A DNA stretch of 64,000 bases, from positions 62,001 to 126,000 of the forward strand of contig JAFNAS010000008.1 of assembly GCA_017860295.1 (NCBI GenBank). Reading direction: 5' to 3'. Under the pieces are notes generated by a model, which searched no databases, had not been told where the DNA came from, and saw nothing but the letters and a program-made list of their open reading frames with translations. This stretch comes from Bacteroidota bacterium (GTDB lineage: Bacteria; Bacteroidota; Bacteroidia; Bacteroidales; Paludibacteraceae). This document shows, piece after piece, positions 1-8,178 of this stretch. The stretch's first letter is position 1. Each line of letters opens with the position of its first letter. The translations under genes and the position numbers were made by a program.

Positions 1-461
1 GGGGCGAGCGAGTAGGGGTTCCTGTGGTGAAACAACAGATGGGATCCGATCCGGCTTCCGTTGCTTTCGATACTCTTAGCTCGGCTAAGGTGAATGGAGC
101 TGATGTGGTGATTATTGACACGGCTGGGCGATTGCATAATAAAGTGAATCTGATGAACGAGTTAACCAAAATCAAGAATGTGATGCAAAAAGTGGTTCCG
201 GATGCACCACACGAAGTGCTATTGGTGTTAGATGGTTCTACCGGACAAAATGCTTTTGAGCAGGCACGTCAGTTTACAAAAGCGACAGAGGTAACTGCAC
301 TGGCTATCACCAAACTGGATGGTACAGCAAAAGGTGGTGTGGTGATTGGAATTTCGGATCAATTTAAAATACCGGTACACTATATCGGTTTGGGAGAAGG
401 AATGGAAGATTTACAAGTGTTTTCTAAAGAGGAATTTGTAGAATCTTTATTCAAGGAGTAG
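1..461 (+). CDS. ftsY: Signal recognition particle receptor FtsY, C-terminal part
   Basis: This is the C-terminal part of the SRP receptor GTPase, which docks the SRP-ribosome complex at the inner membrane. The reading frame is open through base 1 (the codons before the GTG at 24 read ERVGVP), so the gene begins outside the window. Visible NG-domain motifs are DTAGRL (G3, near base 118), TKLDGTAKGG (G4 and following loop, near 310) and the FtsY-type ending GLGEGMEDL followed by F-x-EEFV. That ending distinguishes it from Ffh, which continues into an M domain. The protein stops directly after the G domain, as expected for FtsY. The next gene follows after 26 nt on the same strand. Confidence 0.96.
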   Translation, partial: GERVGVPVVKQQMGSDPASVAFDTLSSAKVNGADVVIIDTAGRLHNKVNLMNELTKIKNVMQKVVPDAPHEVLLVLDGSTGQNAFEQARQFTKATEVTALAITKLDGTAKGGVVIGISDQFKIPVHYIGLGEGMEDLQVFSKEEFVESLFKE

Positions 462-487
462 ATAAACCATTTATAACTAAGCGGGTG

Positions 488-1405
488 ATGAAATACGTAA
501 TAATAACATCAATTTTGTTTCTGAGTGTTTGTAGCTCATATCTTATGGCTCAAAAGCAGATTGTTTTGCCGTTGTGGCCGAATGGAGCGAAAGAAAGTAA
601 CGGAATTATAGCACCTGAAAAGGTTGAAAATAAACATCGTATTGTCAATATTTCGGAAGCGGCCATTACGATTCAACGGCCGACTACTAAGGCGACAGGA
701 GCTGCGGTTATTATCTGTCCGGGCGGAGGATATGTTGGTGAAGCAGCCTTTCATGAAGGTTATCAGTTTGCCGATTGGTTAAATGAGTTAGGGATTGCCG
801 GAATTGTGCTGAAATATCGGTTGCCCAATGGACATTCGGATATTCCACTGATAGATGCTAAACGGGCAATCCGGTTGGTACGAGCTCATGCTGCCGAATG
901 GAATATTGACCCTCAAAAAATAGCGATTGCTGGCTTTTCTGCCGGAGGTCATCTTGCGTCAACACTGGGAACTCATTTCGATAGTGGCGATACACAGTCA
1001 CCCGATGCGATTGAACGTTTCTCTTCCCGTCCTGATCTGATGTTGTTGTTTTATCCGGTCATTTCTATGAAGAAAGAGCTTACTCATGCCGGTTCTCGTC
1101 TCAACCTGTTAGGGCAGAACCCGACATCCCAACTAGAACGGTTATATTCTAACGAATTGCAGGTGAAGAGCAATACGCCGCCTGCTATTTTGTTTCTTAG
1201 CGATGATGATGGAGCTGTACCTCCGGCAAATAGTATTCAATTTTACAATGCGTTGAAAGAGAATAAAATACCGGCCTCGCTTGTTATATTCCCAACCGGT
1301 GGTCATGGATGGGGGATGAGAACCAATGTTTCTTTTTGGAAGATATGGAGGGAAATGCTTACCGACTGGTTTATGAAAAATCAGTTCGTGAAACCGCAGA
1401 AATAG
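488..1405 (+). CDS. Secreted alpha/beta-hydrolase esterase (BD-FAE/acetyl-xylan-esterase-like)
   Basis: A 305-residue alpha/beta-hydrolase fold enzyme, probably a carbohydrate or short-chain ester esterase in the periplasm. A signal peptide covers about residues 1-21, ending MAQ. The oxyanion-hole motif CPGGGYVG lies near residues 77-84, the nucleophile elbow GFSAGGH places the catalytic serine at about 151, an acidic residue sits in SDDDGAVPP (about 239-241), and the histidine is in GGHGWG (about 273). This layout is that of the BD-FAE and acetyl-esterase family common in Bacteroidota. A GTG at 485 is in frame, but the ATG at 488 gives the better signal peptide. The substrate cannot be read from sequence. 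It may be co-transcribed with ftsY and the LolA-like gene. Confidence 0.85.
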   Translation: MKYVIITSILFLSVCSSYLMAQKQIVLPLWPNGAKESNGIIAPEKVENKHRIVNISEAAITIQRPTTKATGAAVIICPGGGYVGEAAFHEGYQFADWLNELGIAGIVLKYRLPNGHSDIPLIDAKRAIRLVRAHAAEWNIDPQKIAIAGFSAGGHLASTLGTHFDSGDTQSPDAIERFSSRPDLMLLFYPVISMKKELTHAGSRLNLLGQNPTSQLERLYSNELQVKSNTPPAILFLSDDDGAVPPANSIQFYNALKENKIPASLVIFPTGGHGWGMRTNVSFWKIWREMLTDWFMKNQFVKPQK

Positions 1406-1438
1406 AGTCCGTTGATTGATAATTAATTGTATCTAAAA

Positions 1439-2077
1439 ATGAGAAAGTATATTCTTATTACACTGTTAAGTTTATGTGCAACCTCTTTTCTGTATGCACA
1501 ACAAGAACCTTTAGCTAAGGCCGTTTTGGAAAAAACGGTGGCTATGATGAAACGTTCTGCGGTCAAGATTTTATTTTCAACGACCATGGAATCGGCAAGT
1601 AAAAAGAAAAGCAACTTGTCGGGCACACTGATGTTATTGGGCAATAAATTCAAATTAAGCATGAACGGGGTGGAATCCTATTTTGACGGGAAGACACAAT
1701 GGGTATTTGTTCCGGAGAATAATGAAGTCACAGTATCAACTATATCAGCCAAAGATCAAAAACAAATGAATCCATTGTCGGTATTATCACAATATAGTGG
1801 AAATAATACAAAAATAATGTTGAATCGTGAGAGTCGTACCACTCCCAATCAGATAATCATCGATCTGTTTCCAACCTCCAAGTCGGCCAATGAATTTAGA
1901 ATTATTGTAAAAATTAATAAACATACAAATGCTCCGCAATCGTTGCAGTTGTTTGATCGTGACGGATCGAAAACGACTGTGATAATAAAATCCTTTCAGA
2001 AAATATCCGCTGATAATAAGGCTTTTATGTTTGATGTAAAAGCTCATTCTAAGGTAAATATAAACGATTTACGCTGA
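1439..2077 (+). CDS. LolA-like outer membrane lipoprotein carrier protein
   Basis: A 212-residue exported protein with a signal peptide (MRKYILITLLSLCATSFLYAQ). It has the LolA/LolB half-barrel pattern: an N-terminal helix (about 25-40), strands with a YFDGKTQWVF motif (about 75-85) matching the LolA 'DGKxxWxY' signature, and an alternating beta pattern to the end. LolA ferries lipoproteins from the inner-membrane LolCDE complex across the periplasm. Bacteroidota carry several divergent LolA-like paralogues, so a dedicated lipoprotein role is likely but not proven. An upstream in-frame TTG at 1427 is less likely than the ATG at 1439, which begins the signal peptide. Confidence 0.8.
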   Translation: MRKYILITLLSLCATSFLYAQQEPLAKAVLEKTVAMMKRSAVKILFSTTMESASKKKSNLSGTLMLLGNKFKLSMNGVESYFDGKTQWVFVPENNEVTVSTISAKDQKQMNPLSVLSQYSGNNTKIMLNRESRTTPNQIIIDLFPTSKSANEFRIIVKINKHTNAPQSLQLFDRDGSKTTVIIKSFQKISADNKAFMFDVKAHSKVNINDLR

Positions 2078-2117
2078 TCTGCCTTTTTTCTTTCTTTTCG
2101 TATATTTTTCATGCAGT

Positions 2118-2129
2118 GCAAACGTTTGC
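2118..2129. promoter_or_regulatory. LacI-family-type operator palindrome 1 upstream of susC
   Basis: The perfect 12-bp palindrome GCAAACGTTTGC has a central CG step, the typical form of LacI/PurR/CcpA-family operators. It lies in the 188-bp gap upstream of susC, and a LacI-family regulator is encoded in the same locus at 11145. Binding is inferred. Confidence 0.7.
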
Positions 2130-2147
2130 TGTAATATATTATTAAAA

Positions 2148-2159
2148 ATAAACGTTTGT
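2148..2159. promoter_or_regulatory. LacI-family-type operator 2 upstream of susC
   Basis: This second site, ATAAACGTTTGT, has the same AAACGTTT core. Its centre is exactly 30 bp from that of the first site, close to three helical turns, so two dimers would sit on the same face of the DNA. Confidence 0.6.
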
Positions 2160-2184
2160 GAAAACATCTTGAAATTTGCCGACC

Positions 2185-2192
2185 TATTTTTG
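2185..2192 (+). promoter_or_regulatory. Probable -7 box of the susC operon
   Basis: TATTTTTG fits the Bacteroidota -7 consensus TAnnTTTG. No TTTG lies at the usual 19-21 nt upstream, so the promoter looks weak alone. With a start near 2198, the two operator palindromes would be centred near -75 and -45, compatible with activation as well as repression. Confidence 0.5.
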
Positions 2193-2265
2193 TCTGTGAA
2201 TTTATCTCTGTGCAATTGTGCTTATGATAAATTAATTCAAGTGTTAACAATAAATCATTTTATGC

Positions 2266-5200
2266 ATGAAGAATTTGAACGTTTTTTCTACGCTATCCTT
2301 GCGTAGAGGGTGGGCAATGCTCTTTGCGTTTCTCTTTGCGATGAGTATTTCCGCCCAAACAATTTCTGTGAAAGGTGTTGTCAAAGATGCCAAAACAGGA
2401 GAAACAATTGTCGGTGCCAATGTTATTATAAAAGGTACCCAAACAGGAACGGTTACCGATGTAGATGGTAACTTTACCCTCAATGCTTCATCCAATGCAA
2501 CTTTGGTAGTGAAATTTATAGGTTATAAAGATGTAGAACTATCAATTGCCGGAAAATCCAGTGTAGTCGTTATATTACAAGAAAGTGCCATTGCTTTGTC
2601 TGAGGTGGTTGCCATTGGTTACGGTCAGGTGAAGAAAAATGATCTCACGGGATCTGTCGTTGCTATCAGCGCTGATAAATTACCGAAAGGTCTGGCTACT
2701 TCTATGACCGATATGCTGGGTGGTAAAATTGCAGGTGTGAATGTAACGACAGCCGGTGGAGCTCCCGGTGGAGGAGCTACTATTCGGGTTCGTGGCGGTT
2801 CTTCCATTTATGCAAGTAACGATCCTTTGATTGTTATTGATAATGTTCCCTTGTCGTCAGGTGAAATTAAAGGGGAGGCTAATCCTCTGTCGTCCATTAA
2901 TCCTCAGGATATCGAAACTTTTACTGTCCTGAAGGATGCATCGGCAACTGCAATCTATGGTTCGCGTGCTTCCAATGGGGTTATTCTTATTACGACCAAA
3001 AAAGGATCGTTGAAGCAAAAGCTGACGATTTCATATGATGGAAGCTTTTCGGTTAGTACCATTGCCAAGCAAATTGATGTGTTGAGTGCTGACGAATTCA
3101 GAACGTATATAAAATCAGCATGGAGTACAACTCCAGCCGCAATTGCTCTGTTGGGAACTTCTTCTACCGATTGGCAAAAACAGATTTATCAGACGGCATT
3201 AGGGCATGATCATAACCTTAGTGTGGCCGGTGCAACAGGCAAGTTGCCATATCGTGTATCAGTAGGTTATACCAGCCAGGATGGTATTCTGAAAACGTCC
3301 AATTATAGTCGTACAACAGTGGCCATTAATTTGAATCCAACTTTTTTGAATGACCATTTGAAGGTAAACGCAAATGCAAAAGGCTCTTATTCGACTAACC
3401 GTTTTGCCGATACCGGTGCTATTGGAGCTGCAATACAGTTCGATCCTACTCAACCAGTTTATTCTTTAAATGGATCGCTTAAGACAGCTGATGGTCAGAG
3501 TTATGGAAATGGATATTATATGAGCATGTTGAGTACGGGTCCTAATAAAATCGCACTTGCTAACCCATTGTCGGCACTTTTGCAGAAACATGATCTCTCC
3601 TATGTCTATCAAAGTACCGGTGGAATTCAGTTCGATTACAAAGTTCATGGATTCCCTGACTTACGTGCCAATTTGAATTTAGCATACGATATTTCCAAAA
3701 CAAATGGTTCTAAGTCAATTGAAGCAAATACTCCGATTTCGTATGTGTGGGGTAACGATAAATCGGGTTCTGCCGAATATAATCCTTACTATCAGTTCAA
3801 AAGTAACACGGTGTTGGATTTCTATCTAAATTACACTAAAAAAATAGGGATTCATTCGTTGGATGTGATGGGAGGCTACTCTTGGCAACATTTTTATGAT
3901 ACGAATTGGAGTGCAGACTATTTTGCTACCAATCCCACCAGTAACTCTCCACGGGTTGATTATCCGGAGGCCTATCAGTTAGTCTCTTTCTTCGGTCGTT
4001 TGAATTATACGTTGCTGGATAAATATTTACTTACTTTCACTCTGCGTGATGATGGTAGTTCTCGTTTTGGTAAGGATAATCGTTGGGGTTTATTTCCTTC
4101 TGCGGCTTTTGCATGGAAGATAAAAGAAGAATCATTTTTGAAAAATGTCAATTGGCTGAATGATTTGAAATTGCGTTTAGGGTATGGTGTTACCGGTCAG
4201 CAGGATATAACCAACGCTGCAGTTGGATTTTATCCCTATTTGGCTACTTATGAAACGAGTGCCTATACGGATGCTATGTATCAGTTTGGTAGCGCTTATT
4301 ATCATCTTTTGCGTAATAGCGCCTATAATACATCGTTGAAATGGGAAACCACCACAACCTACAATGTCGGATTGGATTTCGGTTTTCTCAATAATCGTTT
4401 TACCGGAAGCGTTGATGTATATAAACGGGTTACCGATGACCTGTTGAATACAATCCCTATTGCAGCAGGAACCAATTTTATTAATAACCTGATATCTAAT
4501 ATTGGTAGTCTTGAAAATAAAGGAGTTGAAGTTACTTTGGGCGGCAAACCTATCGTAACGAAAGATTTTACTTGGGATGTGAGCTACAACTTCAGCTACA
4601 ACCATAATGAAATTACCAAACTAACGCGTGCCACTAATTCTGACTACCCGGGTATATTATTGAAAGGAATTACCGGAGGAACAGGAAATACGATTTTGAT
4701 TGACCAAGTAGGGCATCCTGTAAATGCGTACTATGTGTATAAACAATTGTACGATTCAAAAGGCTTGCCGATTGAAGGAGCTTATGCTAATGTGGGTACT
4801 TCAAATAACTATTATATTAGTAAGCATACCGCAACTCCTCCGGTAACGATGGGATTATCGTCAAGAGTAGTTTATAAAAACTGGTTCTTCAATTTTGCAA
4901 TGCATGCAAGTATTGGTAATTACAATTATAACAACGTACAGTCGAATCTGGGGTTCAAAAACAACACCTACGATTCTTCCGGTTTTTTGAAGAATATTGT
5001 ATCGAATACGTTAACTACCAATTTCGCATCATCACAGCTCTATTCCGATATTTATATCCAAAATGCATCTTTTGCACGTATGGATAATATGACTCTCGGG
5101 TATAATTTCGAAAACTTATTCAAAACAAAGATGAGAGCGGCGCTATATGGTACGGTACAAAATGTATTTACCATAACCAAGTACAAAGGTTTGGATCCTG

Positions 5201-5280
5201 AAAACAACAATGATGGGGTTGACAACAATATCTATCCACGTCCTCGTATATTTATCATGGGCTTGAGAGTTAACTTCTAA
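2266..5280 (+). CDS. susC: SusC/RagA-family TonB-linked outer membrane receptor
   Basis: A 1004-residue TonB-dependent oligosaccharide importer of the outer membrane. After a signal peptide (about 1-30, ending SAQ) comes a carboxypeptidase-regulatory-like beta-sandwich (about 33-108, with GVVKDAKTGETIVGANV and DVDGNF), then the SusC signature EVVAIGYG leading into the plug (about 115-245, with VRGGSSI and ASATAIYGSRASNGVI), then the 22-strand barrel ending in the aromatic signature RVNF. It forms a lidded transporter with the SusD protein encoded 13 bp downstream. The position in front of susD, susE and GH13 genes points to maltodextrin or starch as substrate. Upstream LacI-type operators suggest sugar-responsive control. 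Confidence 0.96.
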   Translation: MKNLNVFSTLSLRRGWAMLFAFLFAMSISAQTISVKGVVKDAKTGETIVGANVIIKGTQTGTVTDVDGNFTLNASSNATLVVKFIGYKDVELSIAGKSSVVVILQESAIALSEVVAIGYGQVKKNDLTGSVVAISADKLPKGLATSMTDMLGGKIAGVNVTTAGGAPGGGATIRVRGGSSIYASNDPLIVIDNVPLSSGEIKGEANPLSSINPQDIETFTVLKDASATAIYGSRASNGVILITTKKGSLKQKLTISYDGSFSVSTIAKQIDVLSADEFRTYIKSAWSTTPAAIALLGTSSTDWQKQIYQTALGHDHNLSVAGATGKLPYRVSVGYTSQDGILKTSNYSRTTVAINLNPTFLNDHLKVNANAKGSYSTNRFADTGAIGAAIQFDPTQPVYSLNGSLKTADGQSYGNGYYMSMLSTGPNKIALANPLSALLQKHDLSYVYQSTGGIQFDYKVHGFPDLRANLNLAYDISKTNGSKSIEANTPISYVWGNDKSGSAEYNPYYQFKSNTVLDFYLNYTKKIGIHSLDVMGGYSWQHFYDTNWSADYFATNPTSNSPRVDYPEAYQLVSFFGRLNYTLLDKYLLTFTLRDDGSSRFGKDNRWGLFPSAAFAWKIKEESFLKNVNWLNDLKLRLGYGVTGQQDITNAAVGFYPYLATYETSAYTDAMYQFGSAYYHLLRNSAYNTSLKWETTTTYNVGLDFGFLNNRFTGSVDVYKRVTDDLLNTIPIAAGTNFINNLISNIGSLENKGVEVTLGGKPIVTKDFTWDVSYNFSYNHNEITKLTRATNSDYPGILLKGITGGTGNTILIDQVGHPVNAYYVYKQLYDSKGLPIEGAYANVGTSNNYYISKHTATPPVTMGLSSRVVYKNWFFNFAMHASIGNYNYNNVQSNLGFKNNTYDSSGFLKNIVSNTLTTNFASSQLYSDIYIQNASFARMDNMTLGYNFENLFKTKMRAALYGTVQNVFTITKYKGLDPENNNDGVDNNIYPRPRIFIMGLRVNF

Positions 5281-5293
5281 TATCGTATATACA

Positions 5294-6934
5294 ATGAAAA
5301 AGCTTAAATATCTTTCAATACTTGCCGCGGTAGCATTTGCTTCTATTACGCTTAATTCGTGCGTAAATGATCTGGACCAAATACCGCTCGACCCGAAAGT
5401 GACGACATCAGCAGTTACTTTCACGAATACTTCGCTTCCTTATGTGGAATATATCGCTAAGATTTACGCCGGCTTGTCCACCGGAGGTATTCAGGGAGCA
5501 GATAATAAAGTAGACATTACCGGATACGATGGTGGTAGTCAGGCCGGTTATATCCGTCCTTTGTGGAATCTGCAAGAGTTACCAACTGATGAAGCTATTT
5601 GTTGCTGGCAAAGTGATGGAACCCTGATGGACTTTCATCCTATGACATGGACACCTACGAATCCGTATATTAATGGTTTTTATTCTCGGTTGTATTATCA
5701 GATTACAATTGCAACCGGTTTTCTGCAAGAGACCACAGCGGATAAATTAACCGCGCGCGGTGTCTCTCAATCGTTGAAGGATTCTATTAATACATTCCGT
5801 GCCGAAGCCCGCTTTTTGCGTGCGTTAGCCTATGTTAATGTATTGGATTTGTTCCGTAATGGCCCGATGGTTACTGATGCCAGTAAACTCGGAACGTCAG
5901 ATTTGCCTCCTTATGCTACAGCTCAAGAGATCTTTAATTATGTTGAAAGCGAATTGAACGATTGTCAAACGGCGATGTTGAAATCTACAGTGGGATTCGG
6001 TAGTACATACGGACATGCTAATCAAGCTTCTGCGTGGGCATTATTGGCTCGTCTGTATTTAAATGCCGATACGTACTTAGGTACCACCAATACAACGAAG
6101 TATTATACCTCTTGTATTGATAATTGTAAGAAAGTAATTGCTGAGGGGTATAGTTTGGAACCAAATTATCAAAATCTTTATGTAACGGATAATTATAATT
6201 CAAGAGAAATTATCTTCCCGGTTGTTTTTGATGGTTCTAATCTGACTACATGGGGCGGCACAATGTTTTTGGAAAGTAGTGCTGTAAATGGCGATATTCA
6301 AGCTCTTACAGGTGCCCCGGGCGCTTGGGGCGGTAATAGAGCGGTTAAAGAATTTGCAGCAAGATTTACCGCAGATGAGGCAAATTATACACTTGATACA
6401 CGGTATGCCAGATTGTATACAGGTTTTAATCATCCGAGTATAGATGATCTCTCTCAGTTTACACAAGGAGTGCAGGTGTTGAAATATAGTAATAAGAGTA
6501 GTGCCGGCATCAAGAGTACAGCCTCTTTTGCAAGTACCGATTTTCCGCTCTTTCGTTTGGGCGATATCTATTTGATGTATGCTGAAGCTGTGTTGCGTGG
6601 GGGAACAAGTGGTGACAGAACTACAGCCTTAGGTTATATTAATACGTTGCGTGATAGAGCACAAGGAAGTACAGGCGCGACAGACCTGAGAATAACGGAT
6701 ACGCAATTGACGCTCTCCTTTATATTGGGAGAACGCGCTCGTGAAATGTTTTGGGAATGTACACGGCGTAGTGATTTGGTTCGTTTTGGAAAATTAACGA
6801 CCAGTGATTATTTGTGGGAATGGAAAGGCGGTCTAAAGACAGGTAAAGCTGTTGATGATCACCTGAATGTTTATCCGCTTCCTTCATCTGATTTAGGGGC
6901 TAATCCTAATTTGAAACAAAATGCCGGCTATTAA
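5294..6934 (+). CDS. susD: SusD/RagB-family glycan-binding lipoprotein
   Basis: A 546-residue surface lipoprotein that forms the lid of the SusC transporter and binds starch oligosaccharides. It has a lipoprotein signal peptide with lipobox LNSC (Cys at about residue 23). The TPR-like core has the family motif around AEARFLRALAYVNVLDLF (about 170-190). The C-terminal SusD region has DFPLFRLGDIYLMYAEA near residue 415 and RARE near 480, and the protein ends in the typical YPLP-containing tail. The gene starts 13 bp after susC and is clearly in the same operon. Aromatic-rich loops fit glycan stacking, but individual binding residues cannot be assigned here. Confidence 0.96.
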   Translation: MKKLKYLSILAAVAFASITLNSCVNDLDQIPLDPKVTTSAVTFTNTSLPYVEYIAKIYAGLSTGGIQGADNKVDITGYDGGSQAGYIRPLWNLQELPTDEAICCWQSDGTLMDFHPMTWTPTNPYINGFYSRLYYQITIATGFLQETTADKLTARGVSQSLKDSINTFRAEARFLRALAYVNVLDLFRNGPMVTDASKLGTSDLPPYATAQEIFNYVESELNDCQTAMLKSTVGFGSTYGHANQASAWALLARLYLNADTYLGTTNTTKYYTSCIDNCKKVIAEGYSLEPNYQNLYVTDNYNSREIIFPVVFDGSNLTTWGGTMFLESSAVNGDIQALTGAPGAWGGNRAVKEFAARFTADEANYTLDTRYARLYTGFNHPSIDDLSQFTQGVQVLKYSNKSSAGIKSTASFASTDFPLFRLGDIYLMYAEAVLRGGTSGDRTTALGYINTLRDRAQGSTGATDLRITDTQLTLSFILGERAREMFWECTRRSDLVRFGKLTTSDYLWEWKGGLKTGKAVDDHLNVYPLPSSDLGANPNLKQNAGY

Positions 6935-6953
6935 TTGAATAAATAAAAACCCT

Positions 6954-8075
6954 ATGAAAAACCTATTGATATTATTGTCTTTCGTTGTAGCGATTTTGTT
7001 GGTTGCTTGTTCGGATGATGCCAAAATAATGATTTCTGCAAATCCTACGGCGCCAGCGTTGAGTACACCAACTCATTTGTCTCCTTCTTATAATACAACT
7101 TCAGGAGTATATGTCTTAAGCAAGGATAGCGCCTCGAATATTATTGAAACTTTTAAGGGCTCTGCGGCTAATTATGGCGCCAATGCGACGGTTACATACA
7201 CGTTGCAGATTGATAAGGCGGGTAATAATTTTGCGAATGCTCAAAGTATAATAATTTCCACAAAAGATACTTTGGCAATAACTGTTGCACAATTGAATAC
7301 GCCGATTGCCAGTGAAGGCTTACTAAATAGCACCCCTGGTACTGTAGCGAGTTTTGACGTTCGCGTAATGGCAACTATCGGAACTGATTTGCAACCGCTT
7401 TATTCCAATGTGGTGACTATTAAGGTGAATCCTTATCCAACCTATGGGTTGTTATATGTGCCGGGAGACTATCAGGGAACCTATGCGGGTGGAAATTGGA
7501 ATCCGGCTAATCCGAATACAATTCTTTATTCTTCGGCCAATAATGGTAAATATGAAGGCTTCTTGGATATGAGTAACGGAGGAGCTGCTGCATCTTTCAA
7601 ATTTGCAGAAAAACCAGACTGGTCTTTGTGCTGGAAACCTGCCGACATAGCTACGTCAAAACCAAATAGTACATTCGCATTGATTCATACTGACGGAGAT
7701 CCGAATATTTCGTTGCCTTCGGGTTATTACAAATTTAATGTGGATTTGAATGCTAAAACATGTACCAATGTAGCCATTACGAAATGGGGCGTTATTGGTA
7801 GTTTCGCTGCTTCCGGTTGGTCTAATGATGTGAATATGACATTCGATGCGACCACCAAACTATGGAATGCTACCGTTACATTTGCTGCCGGAGATAAGTT
7901 CAAAATCAGAGCTAACGGAGCCTGGGATGTGGCCTTTGGTTATGATGCGGCTTCTGGTAAGTATACGACCAGCGGAGGTGATATCTCTGTAACTGCATCC
8001 GGTACATACACAGTAACGTTAGACGTTCGCCAGTATGGTAAACCTGGTTACAATATTATTTTGACCAAGCAATAA
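6954..8075 (+). CDS. susE: SusE-like outer membrane starch-binding lipoprotein
   Basis: A 373-residue surface lipoprotein with lipobox LLVAC (Cys at about 19). The N-terminal half (about 35-155) matches the SusE first domain: a beta-sandwich with YTLQIDKAGNNF and Ig-like strands ending VTIKVNPYPTYG. Two carbohydrate-binding modules follow (about 160-265 and 275-373), each rich in Trp and Tyr (NWNPAN, WSLCWKP, GAWDVAFGYD). SusE binds starch at the cell surface and tunes the size of imported maltodextrins. The gene follows susD by 19 bp and is followed by a strong hairpin, so the core transcript is probably susC-susD-susE. It could be SusF-like, but the domain count and N-terminal domain fit SusE better. 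Confidence 0.88.
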   Translation: MKNLLILLSFVVAILLVACSDDAKIMISANPTAPALSTPTHLSPSYNTTSGVYVLSKDSASNIIETFKGSAANYGANATVTYTLQIDKAGNNFANAQSIIISTKDTLAITVAQLNTPIASEGLLNSTPGTVASFDVRVMATIGTDLQPLYSNVVTIKVNPYPTYGLLYVPGDYQGTYAGGNWNPANPNTILYSSANNGKYEGFLDMSNGGAAASFKFAEKPDWSLCWKPADIATSKPNSTFALIHTDGDPNISLPSGYYKFNVDLNAKTCTNVAITKWGVIGSFAASGWSNDVNMTFDATTKLWNATVTFAAGDKFKIRANGAWDVAFGYDAASGKYTTSGGDISVTASGTYTVTLDVRQYGKPGYNIILTKQ

Positions 8076-8087
8076 TGCTGATATTTA

Positions 8088-8135
8088 AACTGCTTCTCGG
8101 ATTTATTCGAACCCGGGAGGCAGTTCTCTCTTTTT
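8088..8135 (+). terminator. Rho-independent terminator after susE
   Basis: A 13-bp stem (8088-8100 with 8113-8125, two G-U pairs, closing pair A-T) encloses a 12-nt loop and is followed by CTCTCTTTTT. It separates susCDE from the downstream amylase gene and could be leaky. Confidence 0.75.
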
Positions 8136-8178
8136 ACCCTTAAATCTGATTATATCCTCGTATTTATATTCATATATT

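Noticed and set aside
13-38. TAGGGGT-like ECF -35 element
   Set aside because: It is inside ftsY coding sequence (codons for VGVP), and the triplet 16 nt after GGGGT is CAG, not GTC.
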